Positions 50,096-58,895 are shown, counted from the first letter of the stretch. The stretch: DNA of 64,000 nt from Streptomyces sp. Edi2 (GCF_040253635.1 NZ_JBEJGX010000003.1:372001-436000); one strand, 5' to 3'. The notes: generated by a model not told the origin, from the letters alone. Made by a program: numbers and translations.

Positions 50096-51350
50096 TGTGC
50101 CCTCCCCTGGACGGCCGGGCGTGCACGGCGGCCGGGAGCACCTCGGCACCTGGACATGGGGAATCCAGGCAATCCGGGTCCACGACGTCCAGGTAGTGGA
50201 AACCGGGTGCCGGGTGCATGAGGAAGTCGTGGTGGGAGATGTTCCACGCGTACGCGCCGGCCATCGCGAATGCCACGCGGTCGCCCGCCCGCAGCGACCC
50301 GACGGGCACCCGCCGGGCCAGGACGTCCTTGGGCGTGCACAACTGCCCCGCCAGCGTCACCGACTCCCCGTCGACGGCCGGCCGCGCCCACGGCCACGGC
50401 CAGTCATCGGTGGCCACGACCTCGAAGGGCTGGTTGTGACCCTTGGCGGCCGGAGTACGCAGATGGTGGGTGCCTCCGGCCAGCACGGCGAAAGCCTCGC
50501 CCTGGCTGTGCTTGACGTCGAGTACCTGTGTCACATACCAGCCGCAGTACGCGCTCACCGACCGGCCCGGTTCGATGCGCACCGTCAGCCCGGGGTGGTC
50601 GTCCAGGATGCGGAGCAGCCCGCCGCCGAGAGCCTGCCAGTCGAAGAGGCGGTGCGGATCGGCGTAGTCCACGCCCATTCCTCCCCCGACGTTGACTTCG
50701 CTCAGCGGGATGCCCCGTCCCTGGGCCCACTGTGCGGCCCAGGTGATGACGTGCTCGGTGACCCGCAGTTGTTCCGTCGCGTCCAGTCCTGAGGCCAGGT
50801 GGGCGTGCACGCCCCGCAGCCGGATGCCGGGGTGGGCGGCGAGGAGCCGCAGACAGGCGTCCAGGCGGGTGGGATCGATACCGAAGGGGCTGGCTCTTCC
50901 TCCCATCGCCAGCGGCACGTCACCCAGGCCGATGGGCAGATTGACCCGCAGGAGCACCTCTACGGGCCGGTCGGCGGCGAGCGCGCAGAGCATCCGCAGT
51001 TCGTGCTCGCTCTCCACGTGCAGCCTTTCCACCCCGAGTTCCAGGGCCTGCGCCAGTTCGGCTGCCGTCTTGCCCGGTCCACCGAAGGCGAGGCGGGCCA
51101 CGGGCAGCACCTTTCGGGTATGCCGGAGCTCGCCGCCCGAGGCGACCTCGAAGCCGTCGACGACGTCCCGCAGGACCTGCAGCAACCGGGGATCGGGATT
51201 CGCCTTGGCCGCGTAGAACAGCTCTACCCGCTCGGGCAGCGCGTCCCGGATTGCCTGAGCGTGCCGACGCAGGCCCGACACGTCGTAGACGTACGCGGGT
51301 AGTTCGTCGGCGGGCAGGTGACGCAGGTGATCCTCCAGGTGCGGCCTCAT
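50076..51350 (-). CDS. PLP-dependent ornithine/DAP-type decarboxylase (siderophore)
   Basis: 424 residues. The ATG overlaps the preceding synthetase stop as ATGA. It is a fold-III (alanine racemase/LysA-like) decarboxylase: FYAAKANPDPRLLQVLRD has the PLP lysine near residue 47, and GVHAHLASGLDATEQL, VNVGGGMGVDYA and IEPGRSVSAYCGWYVTQVLD are present, followed by MAGAYAWNISHHDFL. In NIS siderophore loci such enzymes (SbnH-like) decarboxylate an amino acid or an intermediate to make a diamine building block. The substrate is not readable from the sequence. Confidence 0.9.
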   Translation of the reverse strand: MRPHLEDHLRHLPADELPAYVYDVSGLRRHAQAIRDALPERVELFYAAKANPDPRLLQVLRDVVDGFEVASGGELRHTRKVLPVARLAFGGPGKTAAELAQALELGVERLHVESEHELRMLCALAADRPVEVLLRVNLPIGLGDVPLAMGGRASPFGIDPTRLDACLRLLAAHPGIRLRGVHAHLASGLDATEQLRVTEHVITWAAQWAQGRGIPLSEVNVGGGMGVDYADPHRLFDWQALGGGLLRILDDHPGLTVRIEPGRSVSAYCGWYVTQVLDVKHSQGEAFAVLAGGTHHLRTPAAKGHNQPFEVVATDDWPWPWARPAVDGESVTLAGQLCTPKDVLARRVPVGSLRAGDRVAFAMAGAYAWNISHHDFLMHPAPGFHYLDVVDPDCLDSPCPGAEVLPAAVHARPSRGGHIVRRRG

Positions 51351-53056
51351 GCCGTCACCCGCCGAGGGAAGTCACCGGACAGGGGGCTGGGCAGCGGTAC
51401 ATAGGTGGCATGCCGGTCGGCCTGGCGGGCCCAGCGCAGCAGGAGGTTGGCCTTGGCGGGCAGAGGTACCCCGGACAACAGGGCCCTGAGCCGGGGCGGG
51501 TTGCCCGCGCCGGCCGCGTAGGCCGCGATGTGGTCGTGGACCAGCCCCCACAGGGCCGCCTCCAGCGCGGGTGCGGTGTCGACCAGCGCGCCGACCATTT
51601 CGGCGACGTGGTTGACCAGCAGGCAGTACGCGACACGGTCCCAGCCGCGGGCGGCGCTGTAGGTCAGCGGACCACGGACCTCCTCGTCCAGCGCGGACAG
51701 CGTCCGGCGGTGGCGTTCGGGGACGAGCTTGGTGCCTTCCAGGTCGCGGAAGAGGGCGTGTGTGGGCATGCCGTCCGCGCGCACGCCGACGAGCACGTTC
51801 TGCAGATGCGGCTCCAGGACGACGCCGTGCTCGAAGTACGCGGCCAGGACCGGCGGCAGCAGCAGCCCGAGGTAGGCATCCCACCAGACGAGCGGGTCGG
51901 TGCCCCGGCGGGCCAGGAGGCGGGAGATGTGTGCCGGGCTGTTGGGGTACTCGTCGGCAACGGCGGCAGCCAGCAGCGGTGTGACGCCGGGCGGCAGGTG
52001 CCGGCCGAAGCCCTCGCGCACGATCAACCCGAACCCCTCGTGGAGGTCGCGGCTGCCGTCGAGGCCGAGACTGCGGTAGCCCGGCTCGCCGAGGAGGGCG
52101 CACCCCGGGTACCGCTCGCGCAGTGCCGCGAACACCGGCTGGACGACCCCGTTCAGGACGACGGCACCGGACAGTTCGTAAGTGGAGTTCTTCCGCACGC
52201 AGTTGGTCAGACGCACGTTCAGACTGAACTTCAGAAACACGTCCGCGCCCGGCTCGTACACGGTGCGCACCGATGCCGTCGGCGCGACCAGAGGACCGCC
52301 GGCACCGAGGTCGTGCACATCGCCGCGGGCGAGCGCCGCACGCAGGGCGCTGTGGCCGGACAGCATCCGGTACTGCCATGGGTGGACGGGCAGGACGATG
52401 CGGTCCGGCCGGTCCGGCCCCAGGCCGTCCAGGGCAGTGCAGTCGCCTTCCGATCGCAGCAGTTCAGGGCGTACGGCGAGGAAGCGCAGCGGGAACCGCG
52501 CGCCGGTCTCCGGACCATGCTCCAGCCACCCACGCGGGTCTCCGGTACGGGACTTGGGGGTGGGGTGGAAGCGGTGCCCGTAGACGAGGGACTGCTCTGA
52601 GGCGAGATAGGCGTCGGGTGTTGGCTGGTTACTGCGCCGGGCATGCAGCACGGTGCGAATGGTGGCACGGCTGGCGGCGACCTGGGCGGTGAACTCCTCG
52701 TTGTCCGTGCCGGTGCGCAGGTGGAGTTCTTCACGGATCAGTTCGGCCAGTGCGGCCGCGCCGAGTGGGGACCAGGCGGAGTCTTCGTGGCGCTCGGGCA
52801 GTCCGCTGAAGCGGTGTGCGCCGATCAGCGAGACACGGCGCAGCGCCACCCGCAGCAGCACTCCGCGCCGGGGCAGGCGCGCCAGGAGGTATCCGCCGGC
52901 GACGGTTGCCTGGTGTTCGGGGCCGGAGACCTCGCGGATGAGGCAGTTCAGCAGGGTGTGGGCGGTGACCGTGTCCGCAGTGAGGCCATCGATGTCGGTA
53001 GCGGTATCGGTATCGGTGGGGACGGCGGCCGGCGTGCCGAGCGTCGGAGGGCTCAT
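51347..53056 (-). CDS. IucA/IucC-type NIS siderophore synthetase (2)
   Basis: 569 residues from the ATG at 53056 (MSPPTLGTPAAVPTD), coupled by ATGA on both sides. Motifs: HPTPKSRTGDPRGWLEHGPET, VLPVHPWQYRMLSGHSA, FLKFSLNVRLTNCVRKNSTY (with the Asn/Thr/Arg nucleotide-binding residues), EHGVVLEPHLQNVLVGV and FRDLEGTKLVPERH. These are the conserved elements of the IucA/IucC fold, which uses ATP to form amides or esters of citrate or related polycarboxylates. The C-terminal ferric-reductase-like extension (WARQADRHATYVPL) is present. Confidence 0.92.
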   Translation of the reverse strand: MSPPTLGTPAAVPTDTDTATDIDGLTADTVTAHTLLNCLIREVSGPEHQATVAGGYLLARLPRRGVLLRVALRRVSLIGAHRFSGLPERHEDSAWSPLGAAALAELIREELHLRTGTDNEEFTAQVAASRATIRTVLHARRSNQPTPDAYLASEQSLVYGHRFHPTPKSRTGDPRGWLEHGPETGARFPLRFLAVRPELLRSEGDCTALDGLGPDRPDRIVLPVHPWQYRMLSGHSALRAALARGDVHDLGAGGPLVAPTASVRTVYEPGADVFLKFSLNVRLTNCVRKNSTYELSGAVVLNGVVQPVFAALRERYPGCALLGEPGYRSLGLDGSRDLHEGFGLIVREGFGRHLPPGVTPLLAAAVADEYPNSPAHISRLLARRGTDPLVWWDAYLGLLLPPVLAAYFEHGVVLEPHLQNVLVGVRADGMPTHALFRDLEGTKLVPERHRRTLSALDEEVRGPLTYSAARGWDRVAYCLLVNHVAEMVGALVDTAPALEAALWGLVHDHIAAYAAGAGNPPRLRALLSGVPLPAKANLLLRWARQADRHATYVPLPSPLSGDFPRRVTA

Positions 53057-54705
53057 CGCCGGACCTCCACCCGTGTGCTGCCGCGGTGGGCGGCCACCGG
53101 GTTCGGCACGGCCACCCACTGGGCCTTGCCGGGAATGTCGGCGAGCCGCATCGCGGTGGTGGCCTTCAGTGGCCAGGTACCGGCGAAGAAGGCTTCCTCG
53201 TCGCCATCGTCGGCCCGCAGCGCGCCGAATACCCCCCGGGCGACGTCGGCGACCACGGCCCACAGGGCGTCCGGGTCGGCTCCGTGTCCCCGGGCCAGTA
53301 CCGCCACCAGCTCACCGAACACACCGCTCAACAGCGCGCCGAACAGCTTGGCCCGCAGCGCGAAGACGTCCTCCCCGGCACGGTTCCCGGCCAGTTGCGG
53401 CAGTTCAAAACCGCACGCGGCCAGCCGCCGTCGGCTCACCCGCACGCCGTCCAGGTCCCGGTACAGCACGCGTACCGGGCGGCCCTGCCGCAGCACCACC
53501 AGCGTGTTCTGGCCGTGCGCCTCCAGCGCGACGCCCATGGACAGCAGCGTCAGCGCGGGCGGCAGCATCAGTTCCGCGAACTCCCCGAGCCAGTCCACCG
53601 GGTCACCGGTGATCAGGGCGGCGTCGGTGGCATATACGGCGGTCAGGGGAACGGCGATCTCGCCCGGGCCCGTGTACCGGTCGGCCGACTGCCGCACCAT
53701 CGCGGCCAGGCTCGGACAAGGCTGCCCGTCCACGCGCACGGCTCCACCCCCTAGTTCCCGCAGCACGCTCAACCGGTCCGCGTGGCCGGAATTGTCGACG
53801 ACCGCCGCTACCAGGTCGGACAGTACGGGGCCGTCGGCGACCTCTGCCGGAGCGATGGTGCGCCGGTAGTTCGTCACCTGCACGTCCAGCGACGTCTTGA
53901 TGTGGCAGTCCGGGAGTGCGCCCAGAGGGGCGAGGGTGCGCAGGGACATCAGCGGACGCGCCCTGACCGACCTTCCGGACAAGGACAGGCCCTCGAACCG
54001 CGGGCGGACATGCTCGCTCTGCCAGGGATGCAGCGGCACCAGCACCGTGTCGCCGTCACGCAGTTCCTCGGGCCACGCACCGGCTTCCTGCCACCGGCAG
54101 GCGGGTACGGCCAGCAAGGGCACATCGAGCACGGGCCGGTGCTCGGGCGCGTAGGCCAGGACCTCGGCAACCGACATGCCGGTACGGGTCCGGCAGCACG
54201 GGTGCTGCGGGTGACCGTCGACCACGGACTGCTCGGCATCCACACTGTCGCGCACCACAAGCGGGCGGTCATCGGCAGCTGCTCGGGCCAGGGCCAGGTT
54301 GGCCACGCTGTTGGCCAACTCCACACCCAGTGTGCGGCCCGCCGGGGTGCACAGGCCCAGCGTGGCAAGGAGCCGTACCGGGTCCGATACCGGTCCCTCG
54401 GGCGTTTCCACGGCGAAGCCGGGCGGTGTCTCGGCGAACCGCTCCGCGTAGGCCGCCTCACCCACCAGACGCCCACCGTCCTCCAGAAAGACGGTCAAGG
54501 TATCCCCCGCGCGGCGTCGGCGGGTGATTCCCGGCAGTGGCTCCCGGGCGAGCGCCCCCCACAGGCGGCCCAGCACTGTGGCCTGCGCCCCAGGCAGGGA
54601 GTGTAAGAACGGCCCCGCCAACTCGGAGCGGGATGCTCGTACTTCATCGACCGCCAGTTGGAGCGGATCGTCGTGCCGCACGGACGGGCGGAGATCTCGC
54701 ATCAT
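53053..54705 (-). CDS. IucA/IucC-type NIS siderophore synthetase (1)
   Basis: About 550 residues from the ATG at 54705 (MMRDLRPSVRHDDPLQ), with GAAGGG upstream. It is the first gene of the operon. Motifs: HPQHPCCRTRTGMSVAEVLAY, VLVPLHPWQSEHVRPRFEGL, CHIKTSLDVQVTNYRRTIAP, SMGVALEAHGQNTLVV and YRDLDGVRVSRRRL. It is clearly distinct from the second synthetase, so two successive condensations on one polycarboxylate are likely, as in staphyloferrin- or rhizoferrin-like pathways. No iron-box-like palindrome was found just upstream. Confidence 0.92.
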   Translation of the reverse strand: MMRDLRPSVRHDDPLQLAVDEVRASRSELAGPFLHSLPGAQATVLGRLWGALAREPLPGITRRRRAGDTLTVFLEDGGRLVGEAAYAERFAETPPGFAVETPEGPVSDPVRLLATLGLCTPAGRTLGVELANSVANLALARAAADDRPLVVRDSVDAEQSVVDGHPQHPCCRTRTGMSVAEVLAYAPEHRPVLDVPLLAVPACRWQEAGAWPEELRDGDTVLVPLHPWQSEHVRPRFEGLSLSGRSVRARPLMSLRTLAPLGALPDCHIKTSLDVQVTNYRRTIAPAEVADGPVLSDLVAAVVDNSGHADRLSVLRELGGGAVRVDGQPCPSLAAMVRQSADRYTGPGEIAVPLTAVYATDAALITGDPVDWLGEFAELMLPPALTLLSMGVALEAHGQNTLVVLRQGRPVRVLYRDLDGVRVSRRRLAACGFELPQLAGNRAGEDVFALRAKLFGALLSGVFGELVAVLARGHGADPDALWAVVADVARGVFGALRADDGDEEAFFAGTWPLKATTAMRLADIPGKAQWVAVPNPVAAHRGSTRVEVRR

Positions 54706-55070
54706 GTGTCCCTTCGCGTCGGGCGACCTCGGGCAGTGCGCCCTCCGCGCCAAGAGCCGCTGCGGACCCCCATGGCCTCAGCTCTTCACGCCTCGACCAC
54801 GCTACGCAGCGACAGGTGAACACAGCGCCAGCAAAGGGAGAGGGGACGGACAGCGCCGAACCAAGAAACCGAAGCCCGTCCGCAGGCACCGGGACAGCTC
54901 GGGGTGAGCCCGGGCCAGTAGTGCTGCTGCTGGCGGCCGGATCGCGCGGGGACCGGCGAACGTCACCCCGGCCGGACCATGCGCCGCGCGGCATCCCCCG
55001 GCAGGCGGGTTTGACGGGCGACATGCATCAGGCGGTGCGGTGGAACCGCGACGTGAGGTGAGCGTGGGTA
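54706..55070. other. Intergenic region upstream of siderophore operon
   Basis: 365 bases between the first synthetase start and the stop of the glycosyltransferase gene, both on the minus strand. It should hold the siderophore promoter. I could not find the TTAGGTTAGGCTNACCTAA-type iron box or any convincing palindrome. Short overlapping frames have no protein similarity. Confidence 0.5.
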
Positions 55071-56288
55071 TTACCGGCAGAGTCTGCGCACGGCCCGGCG
55101 CGCCCGGTCGCGCCACAGCGCGCGATGACGCTGCCAGGCGCGGGACCGGCACGTGCCGGTGAGTTCGGCGAACAAGTCGTCGTAGACGCGGGCGATGTGG
55201 GCGGGGTCGTAGCGGCGGGCTGCGGCGTACGCGGACTCGCCCATGCGGCGGCGGCCGGGTTCGTCGGCGATGAGATCGAGCAGTGCGGCGGCCAGCGCCT
55301 GCCTGTCACCCATGGGTACGAGGCGGCCGTCGATGCTGTCGCTGATGATCTCTGCGGGGCCGAGGGGGCAGTCGGTGGCGACCACCGGCACACCGCATCG
55401 CATGGCCTCGACCAGTGTCATGCCGAAGGACTCGGCGTCGGAGGCGCATGCGACGATCGACGCCTGGGCGAACTCCCCCTCGACCGGCGAGACCGCACCC
55501 ATCAGACGCGCCGTTTCTTCCAGGCCCCGCTCATCGATCAGCTGCTGCAGGCGGTCCTTGTCGGTGCCTGCGCCGTATATGCGGAGCGACCAGTCCGGGT
55601 GTGCGGCGGCGACCTCGGTGAACGCCTCGATGAGGAGGTCGAACCGCTTGGCGCGGACCAGGCGCCCGGCTGCGGCGATGGCCTTGTCGGGGTGGCCGGC
55701 GGGCGGCAGCCCGGGGTCGGGCACGCTGTTGGGCACTGCCAGGATCCGTACCCCCGGCAGGCGCATCTTCGCTCGGTAGGCTGCAGCGTCCGCCTCGGTG
55801 GTGGTCACCACCGCGTCCAGCGTGCGGTAGTGGCGGGCGAGTTGGGCGCGCAGCTTCTTGCTGTGGGTGTCGTGGGTGAGGTGTTCCTGCGCGATGCGCA
55901 GGGCACGCGGCGGGCCGAAGCGGGCGAGGTAGACGTTGATGCCCGGCCGGGTCCCGATGATCACGTCCGCGTCACAGGCGCGCAGGTACTGTTCGGCCCG
56001 CTGGTCGGTGAGTCGGCTGTATTGCCTGTACCGCTTCTCGGCGGCGGGGAAAACCTCGGCGGCCTGGTGCAGCAGCGCATCGGCCGCATCCGTGGATCCC
56101 TCGCGGAGGTCGACCAAGGGCTCCAGCGTCACCCGCGGGTCGACGGCGAAGCGGGGCCGGGCACGGTGGCGCAGCATCGAGACGATCGTGACCTCGTGAT
56201 CGTCGGCGAGGGCGGCGGCGAGATTGAGGGTGGTGCGGATGGTGCCGCCGATGCCATAAACGTTGTGGATCAGGAAGGTGATCTTCAT
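55071..56288 (-). CDS. GT4-family glycosyltransferase
   Basis: 405 residues from the ATG at 56288 (MKITFLIHNVYGIGGTIRTTL), overlapping the short dedA stop as ATGA. The GT-B fold is visible: an N-terminal acceptor domain ending near 190, and a C-terminal donor domain AAGRLVRAKRFDLLIEAF, LRIYGAGTDKDRLQQLI, VACASDAESFGMTLVEAM and GVPVVATDCPLGPAEII. The E-x7-E is seen in ESFGMTLVE. It transfers a sugar to a lipid, glycan or small molecule. Coupling to dedA suggests a membrane-lipid or wall glycan role. Confidence 0.9.
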   Translation of the reverse strand: MKITFLIHNVYGIGGTIRTTLNLAAALADDHEVTIVSMLRHRARPRFAVDPRVTLEPLVDLREGSTDAADALLHQAAEVFPAAEKRYRQYSRLTDQRAEQYLRACDADVIIGTRPGINVYLARFGPPRALRIAQEHLTHDTHSKKLRAQLARHYRTLDAVVTTTEADAAAYRAKMRLPGVRILAVPNSVPDPGLPPAGHPDKAIAAAGRLVRAKRFDLLIEAFTEVAAAHPDWSLRIYGAGTDKDRLQQLIDERGLEETARLMGAVSPVEGEFAQASIVACASDAESFGMTLVEAMRCGVPVVATDCPLGPAEIISDSIDGRLVPMGDRQALAAALLDLIADEPGRRRMGESAYAAARRYDPAHIARVYDDLFAELTGTCRSRAWQRHRALWRDRARRAVRRLCR

Positions 56289-56815
56289 GTGGCGGCCTCC
56301 CGGGGCGGCTCGGTGACGGTGTGCATGCGTCGGCGGGCACGCAGCGCTTCCAGAGCAAGCGGCAGGAGGGACATGGTGACGATCAAACCGACCAGGGGCA
56401 GTAGGTAGCGGTCGACGTCGGGGACGCTGGAGCCCAGGGCGTATCCGCCGAGCACCAGACCGGCCGTCCACACCAGGCCGCCGGTGACCTGCCACACGGC
56501 GAAGGTGCGTGCCGGCACCCGTACGACCCCGACGAGCGGGTTGAGCAGCGTACGCACCACCGGGATGAAGCGGGCCGGCACAATGGCTTTGCTGCGGCCG
56601 TACCGGGCAAGAAGTTCCTCGGCCCGGTGCGCCCCGTCCAGCAGATGCCGACTGCGGGTGGTGCACAGCAGCCCGGCGGTGAACAGCAGCGAGTCGCCGG
56701 GCAGGAAGAATCCGTTCAGAAGTCCGGTCTCGGCGAACAGCACCAGGAACACCCCGGCGGCGCCAAGGGCCGTCAGGAGCGAGGTGGCATCCAGCGGATT
56801 GAGGGCCTGGGACAC
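56285..56815 (-). CDS. DedA-family protein with an internal deletion
   Basis: 176 residues from the GTG at 56815 (VSQALNPLDATSLLTA). It is close to the DedA protein at 28427-29119 over both ends (FAETGLLNGFFLPGDSLLFTAGLLC; RFIPVVRTLLNPLVGVV; GGLVWTAGLVLGGYALGSS). It lacks about 45 residues between LLC and SRHLL, the part that carries GALSGAQVGYWIGRRGG in the other copy. The reading frame is kept. A membrane segment and a conserved loop are therefore missing. It may be non-functional or altered in activity. It is divergent from an M56 gene across BlaI-type operators. Confidence 0.85.
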   Translation of the reverse strand: MSQALNPLDATSLLTALGAAGVFLVLFAETGLLNGFFLPGDSLLFTAGLLCTTRSRHLLDGAHRAEELLARYGRSKAIVPARFIPVVRTLLNPLVGVVRVPARTFAVWQVTGGLVWTAGLVLGGYALGSSVPDVDRYLLPLVGLIVTMSLLPLALEALRARRRMHTVTEPPREAAT

Positions 56816-56881
56816 TCACGGGCCTTCCTGCCCTGCGCTGTCCTGGGGCACGGGCGCATGGCACACTCGGAACACGGTAAG

Positions 56882-56916
56882 TTTTACATCTTGTAGAAGT
56901 TCTACGCACTGTAGAA
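56882..56916. promoter_or_regulatory. Two BlaI-type operator palindromes
   Basis: TTTTACA-TCT-TGTAGAA (56882-56898) and TTCTACG-CAC-TGTAGAA (56900-56916) each have 7-base arms with a single mismatch and a 3-base spacer. Their centres are 18 bases apart, the same arrangement as at 29162-29200. They lie between the short dedA (minus) and the M56 locus (plus). Confidence 0.7.
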
Positions 56917-56940
56917 GATGAGCGAGGGAACGCCAAACCC

Positions 56941-57096
56941 ATGGGTGCCGATACGCAAGGAAGGGACCGCAAGCGGGGCGACGGTGGTCGGGAGGCCGAG
57001 ACCTCTGCGGTGCTGCAGTGGGCGCAGGGCACGCCGACCATGGATGCGGACCTGCCGCGCCGGATGCTCGGCTCCGAGCAGGATTCCCTCCGGTAG
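56941..57096 (+). pseudogene. BlaI-like stub, degenerate and truncated
   Basis: The ATG at 56941 opens a 51-residue frame (MGADTQGRDRKRGDGGREAE). The stretch AETSAVLQWAQGTPTMDADL roughly mirrors LENGVLAVLWAADGPLTAAQV of the BlaI protein at 60499. It ends at TAG 57094 without the recognition helix or dimerisation domain. Its place between operators and the M56 gene is exactly where blaI sits in the 29-kb locus. It is therefore probably a decayed blaI, with the function passed to the copy at 60.5 kb. Confidence 0.5.
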
Positions 57097-57107
57097 GGGC
57101 CGCCGGG

Positions 57108-58049
57108 ATGCGTATCGCCGTCTACCTCCCGCTGCTGTTGTCTGTGCTCGCCCCACTCGGCGTGCGGCCACTGCGCGAACGCTGCGAACCCCGCCTGGCC
57201 ACGTGGCTTCTGACCGGCTCGGTGGTGGTCCTGGCCGCGGCAAGCAGCATCTCCCTGGGCCTGCTGGCCGCGACCGCGCTGATCCGCTTCCCATTGATCG
57301 CCACCCTGGGCGACTGGTCGGCGCATGCCGCACAACGCGACGACCCCGCCGAACTGTCCGTCGCCCTGGTCGCCGGACTGCTTCTCGGCTGTGCCGTCAT
57401 CGCGGCAGCCCGCATGCTGTGGCACCGCGCCCGCGCGCTGGCCGCCGCGGCCCTGGAGGCCGCCTGTATGCCGACGCGCGATGGCCTCGTCATCGTCGAC
57501 GACGAGGCTCCCGACGCCTTCGCCCTGCCCGGACTGCCCGGCCGCGTGGTCGTCTCGACCGGCATGCTCCACACCCTGGACGAGAACGAGCACGACATCC
57601 TGCTCGCCCATGAGCGTGCCCATCTGACGGCCCACCACTACGCTTTCGTCGCTCTGGCCCAGTTCGGCGCCGCCGCCAACCCCCTCCTGCGTCCGCTGGC
57701 CACCGCCGTCACGTACACGATCGAACGCTGGGCCGACGAACGTGCCGCCGCAGCCACGGGTGACCGGGCCCGGGTCGCCCGCACCGTCGGCAAGGCGGCT
57801 CTGGCCGCCCGACGCAGCCCCGCCCGCATCCGTATCCCGGGCGGTGCCCTCGGCATCCTCGGCCGCCGCAACCCGCTGGTCACCGCGGGCCCGGTCCCGC
57901 GCCGCGTTGCCGCGCTTCTCGCCCCGCCGCTCGGCCGCCACCCCGCGCTCATGACCGCCACCGCGGCAGTCCTGATCGTCGCGACCTGGTCCACGGCCGA
58001 AGCCACCCACGACCTCCATCTCCTTCTGGAAGCCGTCGGCGCTTCGTAG
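57108..58049 (+). CDS. M56-family membrane metalloprotease (2)
   Basis: 313 residues from the ATG at 57108 (MRIAVYLPLLLSVLAPLGV). It has the same layout as the M56 protein at 29601: N-terminal membrane segments, DILLAHERAHLTAHHYAFV (HERAH, near residue 168), TIERWADERAAAATGD, a proline-rich linker, and a C-terminal membrane segment (LMTATAAVLIVATW). No periplasmic sensor is present. Its adjacent BlaI partner is degenerate, and the nearest intact BlaI is at 60499. Confidence 0.9.
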   Translation: MRIAVYLPLLLSVLAPLGVRPLRERCEPRLATWLLTGSVVVLAAASSISLGLLAATALIRFPLIATLGDWSAHAAQRDDPAELSVALVAGLLLGCAVIAAARMLWHRARALAAAALEAACMPTRDGLVIVDDEAPDAFALPGLPGRVVVSTGMLHTLDENEHDILLAHERAHLTAHHYAFVALAQFGAAANPLLRPLATAVTYTIERWADERAAAATGDRARVARTVGKAALAARRSPARIRIPGGALGILGRRNPLVTAGPVPRRVAALLAPPLGRHPALMTATAAVLIVATWSTAEATHDLHLLLEAVGAS

Positions 58050-58117
58050 CCCCGTGGCAGGCTGCCGGATCTCGGTCCGTACCCACGCCGGCCGGCCGCA
58101 ACGCGGCCCTGGGCCGC

Positions 58118-58132
58118 ACCCCTCCTAGGGGT
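58118..58132. terminator. Short hairpin between convergent genes
   Basis: ACCCCT-CCT-AGGGGT is a perfect 6-base-arm stem immediately between the M56 gene (plus) and the deacetylase gene (minus). It is followed by TACTACTG on the plus side. It is a candidate bidirectional terminator, but the stem is short. Confidence 0.45.
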
Positions 58133-58133
58133 A

Positions 58134-58895
58134 CTACTGCCCTGTGAGATCGGGGACGCGGTTGGCGGGTGATATGCCGTGGTCACGCAGCGGGCCGATC
58201 TGCCAGCCGTTGTCCTGGCAGGTGTCCAGGATTCGGGGCAGCGCGCCGAGGGTGTTGCGCCAGGAACAGGGGGCGGAGGTGGCGTCGGAGTCGTGGAGCA
58301 GGATCGTGCCGCCACCGCGCAGGTCGGCAGTGACGGTGCGGTACACGGTCCCGGGCGTGGCCCGAGCCCGCCAGTCCTCACCCCAGCAGGTCCACAGCAC
58401 GGGGGTGAGGCCGAGGCGGCGGGCGGCCAAGTGGGCGGCGGTGGTCATCACCCCGTACGGGGGCCGGAAGAGCCGCGGCGGCTGTCCCGTGATGTCCGCG
58501 ACGGTGCCACTGGCGCGGGCGAGATCGTCATAAGTGGAGCGCGGCCCACGCAGCAGCAGCGGCCGGTGCGCCCAGCCGTGGAGGGCGATCTCGTGTCCGG
58601 CGGCGCCCATCTCCCGTACCAGGCCCCGGTCACGTACGGCGGCGGAGCCCAGGAGGAAGAAGGTCGCGCGGATACCGCGCTCGCCCAGGAGGCGGAGGAA
58701 GAACGGCGTGGACAGCGGGTCCGGACCGTCGTCGAAGGTCAGGGCGACGTGGCTGGTGCGGCCGCGTCCCGCGAGGCGGGGCATGAGGCGGTTGCGCAGC
58801 GGCCCGAGGGTGGAGACGACCGGGGCGGCGTGCGCGAGGGCGAGGGCGGGCAGCGCGGCGCGGACGAGGCCGCGGGCCAGACGGGCGGTGGTCAT
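58134..58895 (-). CDS. Polysaccharide deacetylase (NodB-fold, CE4)
   Basis: 253 residues. The ATG overlaps the upstream glycosyltransferase stop (ATGA). An N-terminal hydrophobic segment (LVRAALPALALAHAAPVV) can act as signal or anchor. The NodB domain has motif 1 LTFDDGPDP, motif 2 HGWAHRP (zinc histidines), motif 3 RLFRPPYGV, motif 4 LWTCWGEDW, and the final LLHDSD. All catalytic and metal residues are present. It removes N- or O-acetyl groups from a wall or lipid-linked glycan and is paired with the glycosyltransferase. Confidence 0.92.
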   Translation of the reverse strand: MTTARLARGLVRAALPALALAHAAPVVSTLGPLRNRLMPRLAGRGRTSHVALTFDDGPDPLSTPFFLRLLGERGIRATFFLLGSAAVRDRGLVREMGAAGHEIALHGWAHRPLLLRGPRSTYDDLARASGTVADITGQPPRLFRPPYGVMTTAAHLAARRLGLTPVLWTCWGEDWRARATPGTVYRTVTADLRGGGTILLHDSDATSAPCSWRNTLGALPRILDTCQDNGWQIGPLRDHGISPANRVPDLTGQ

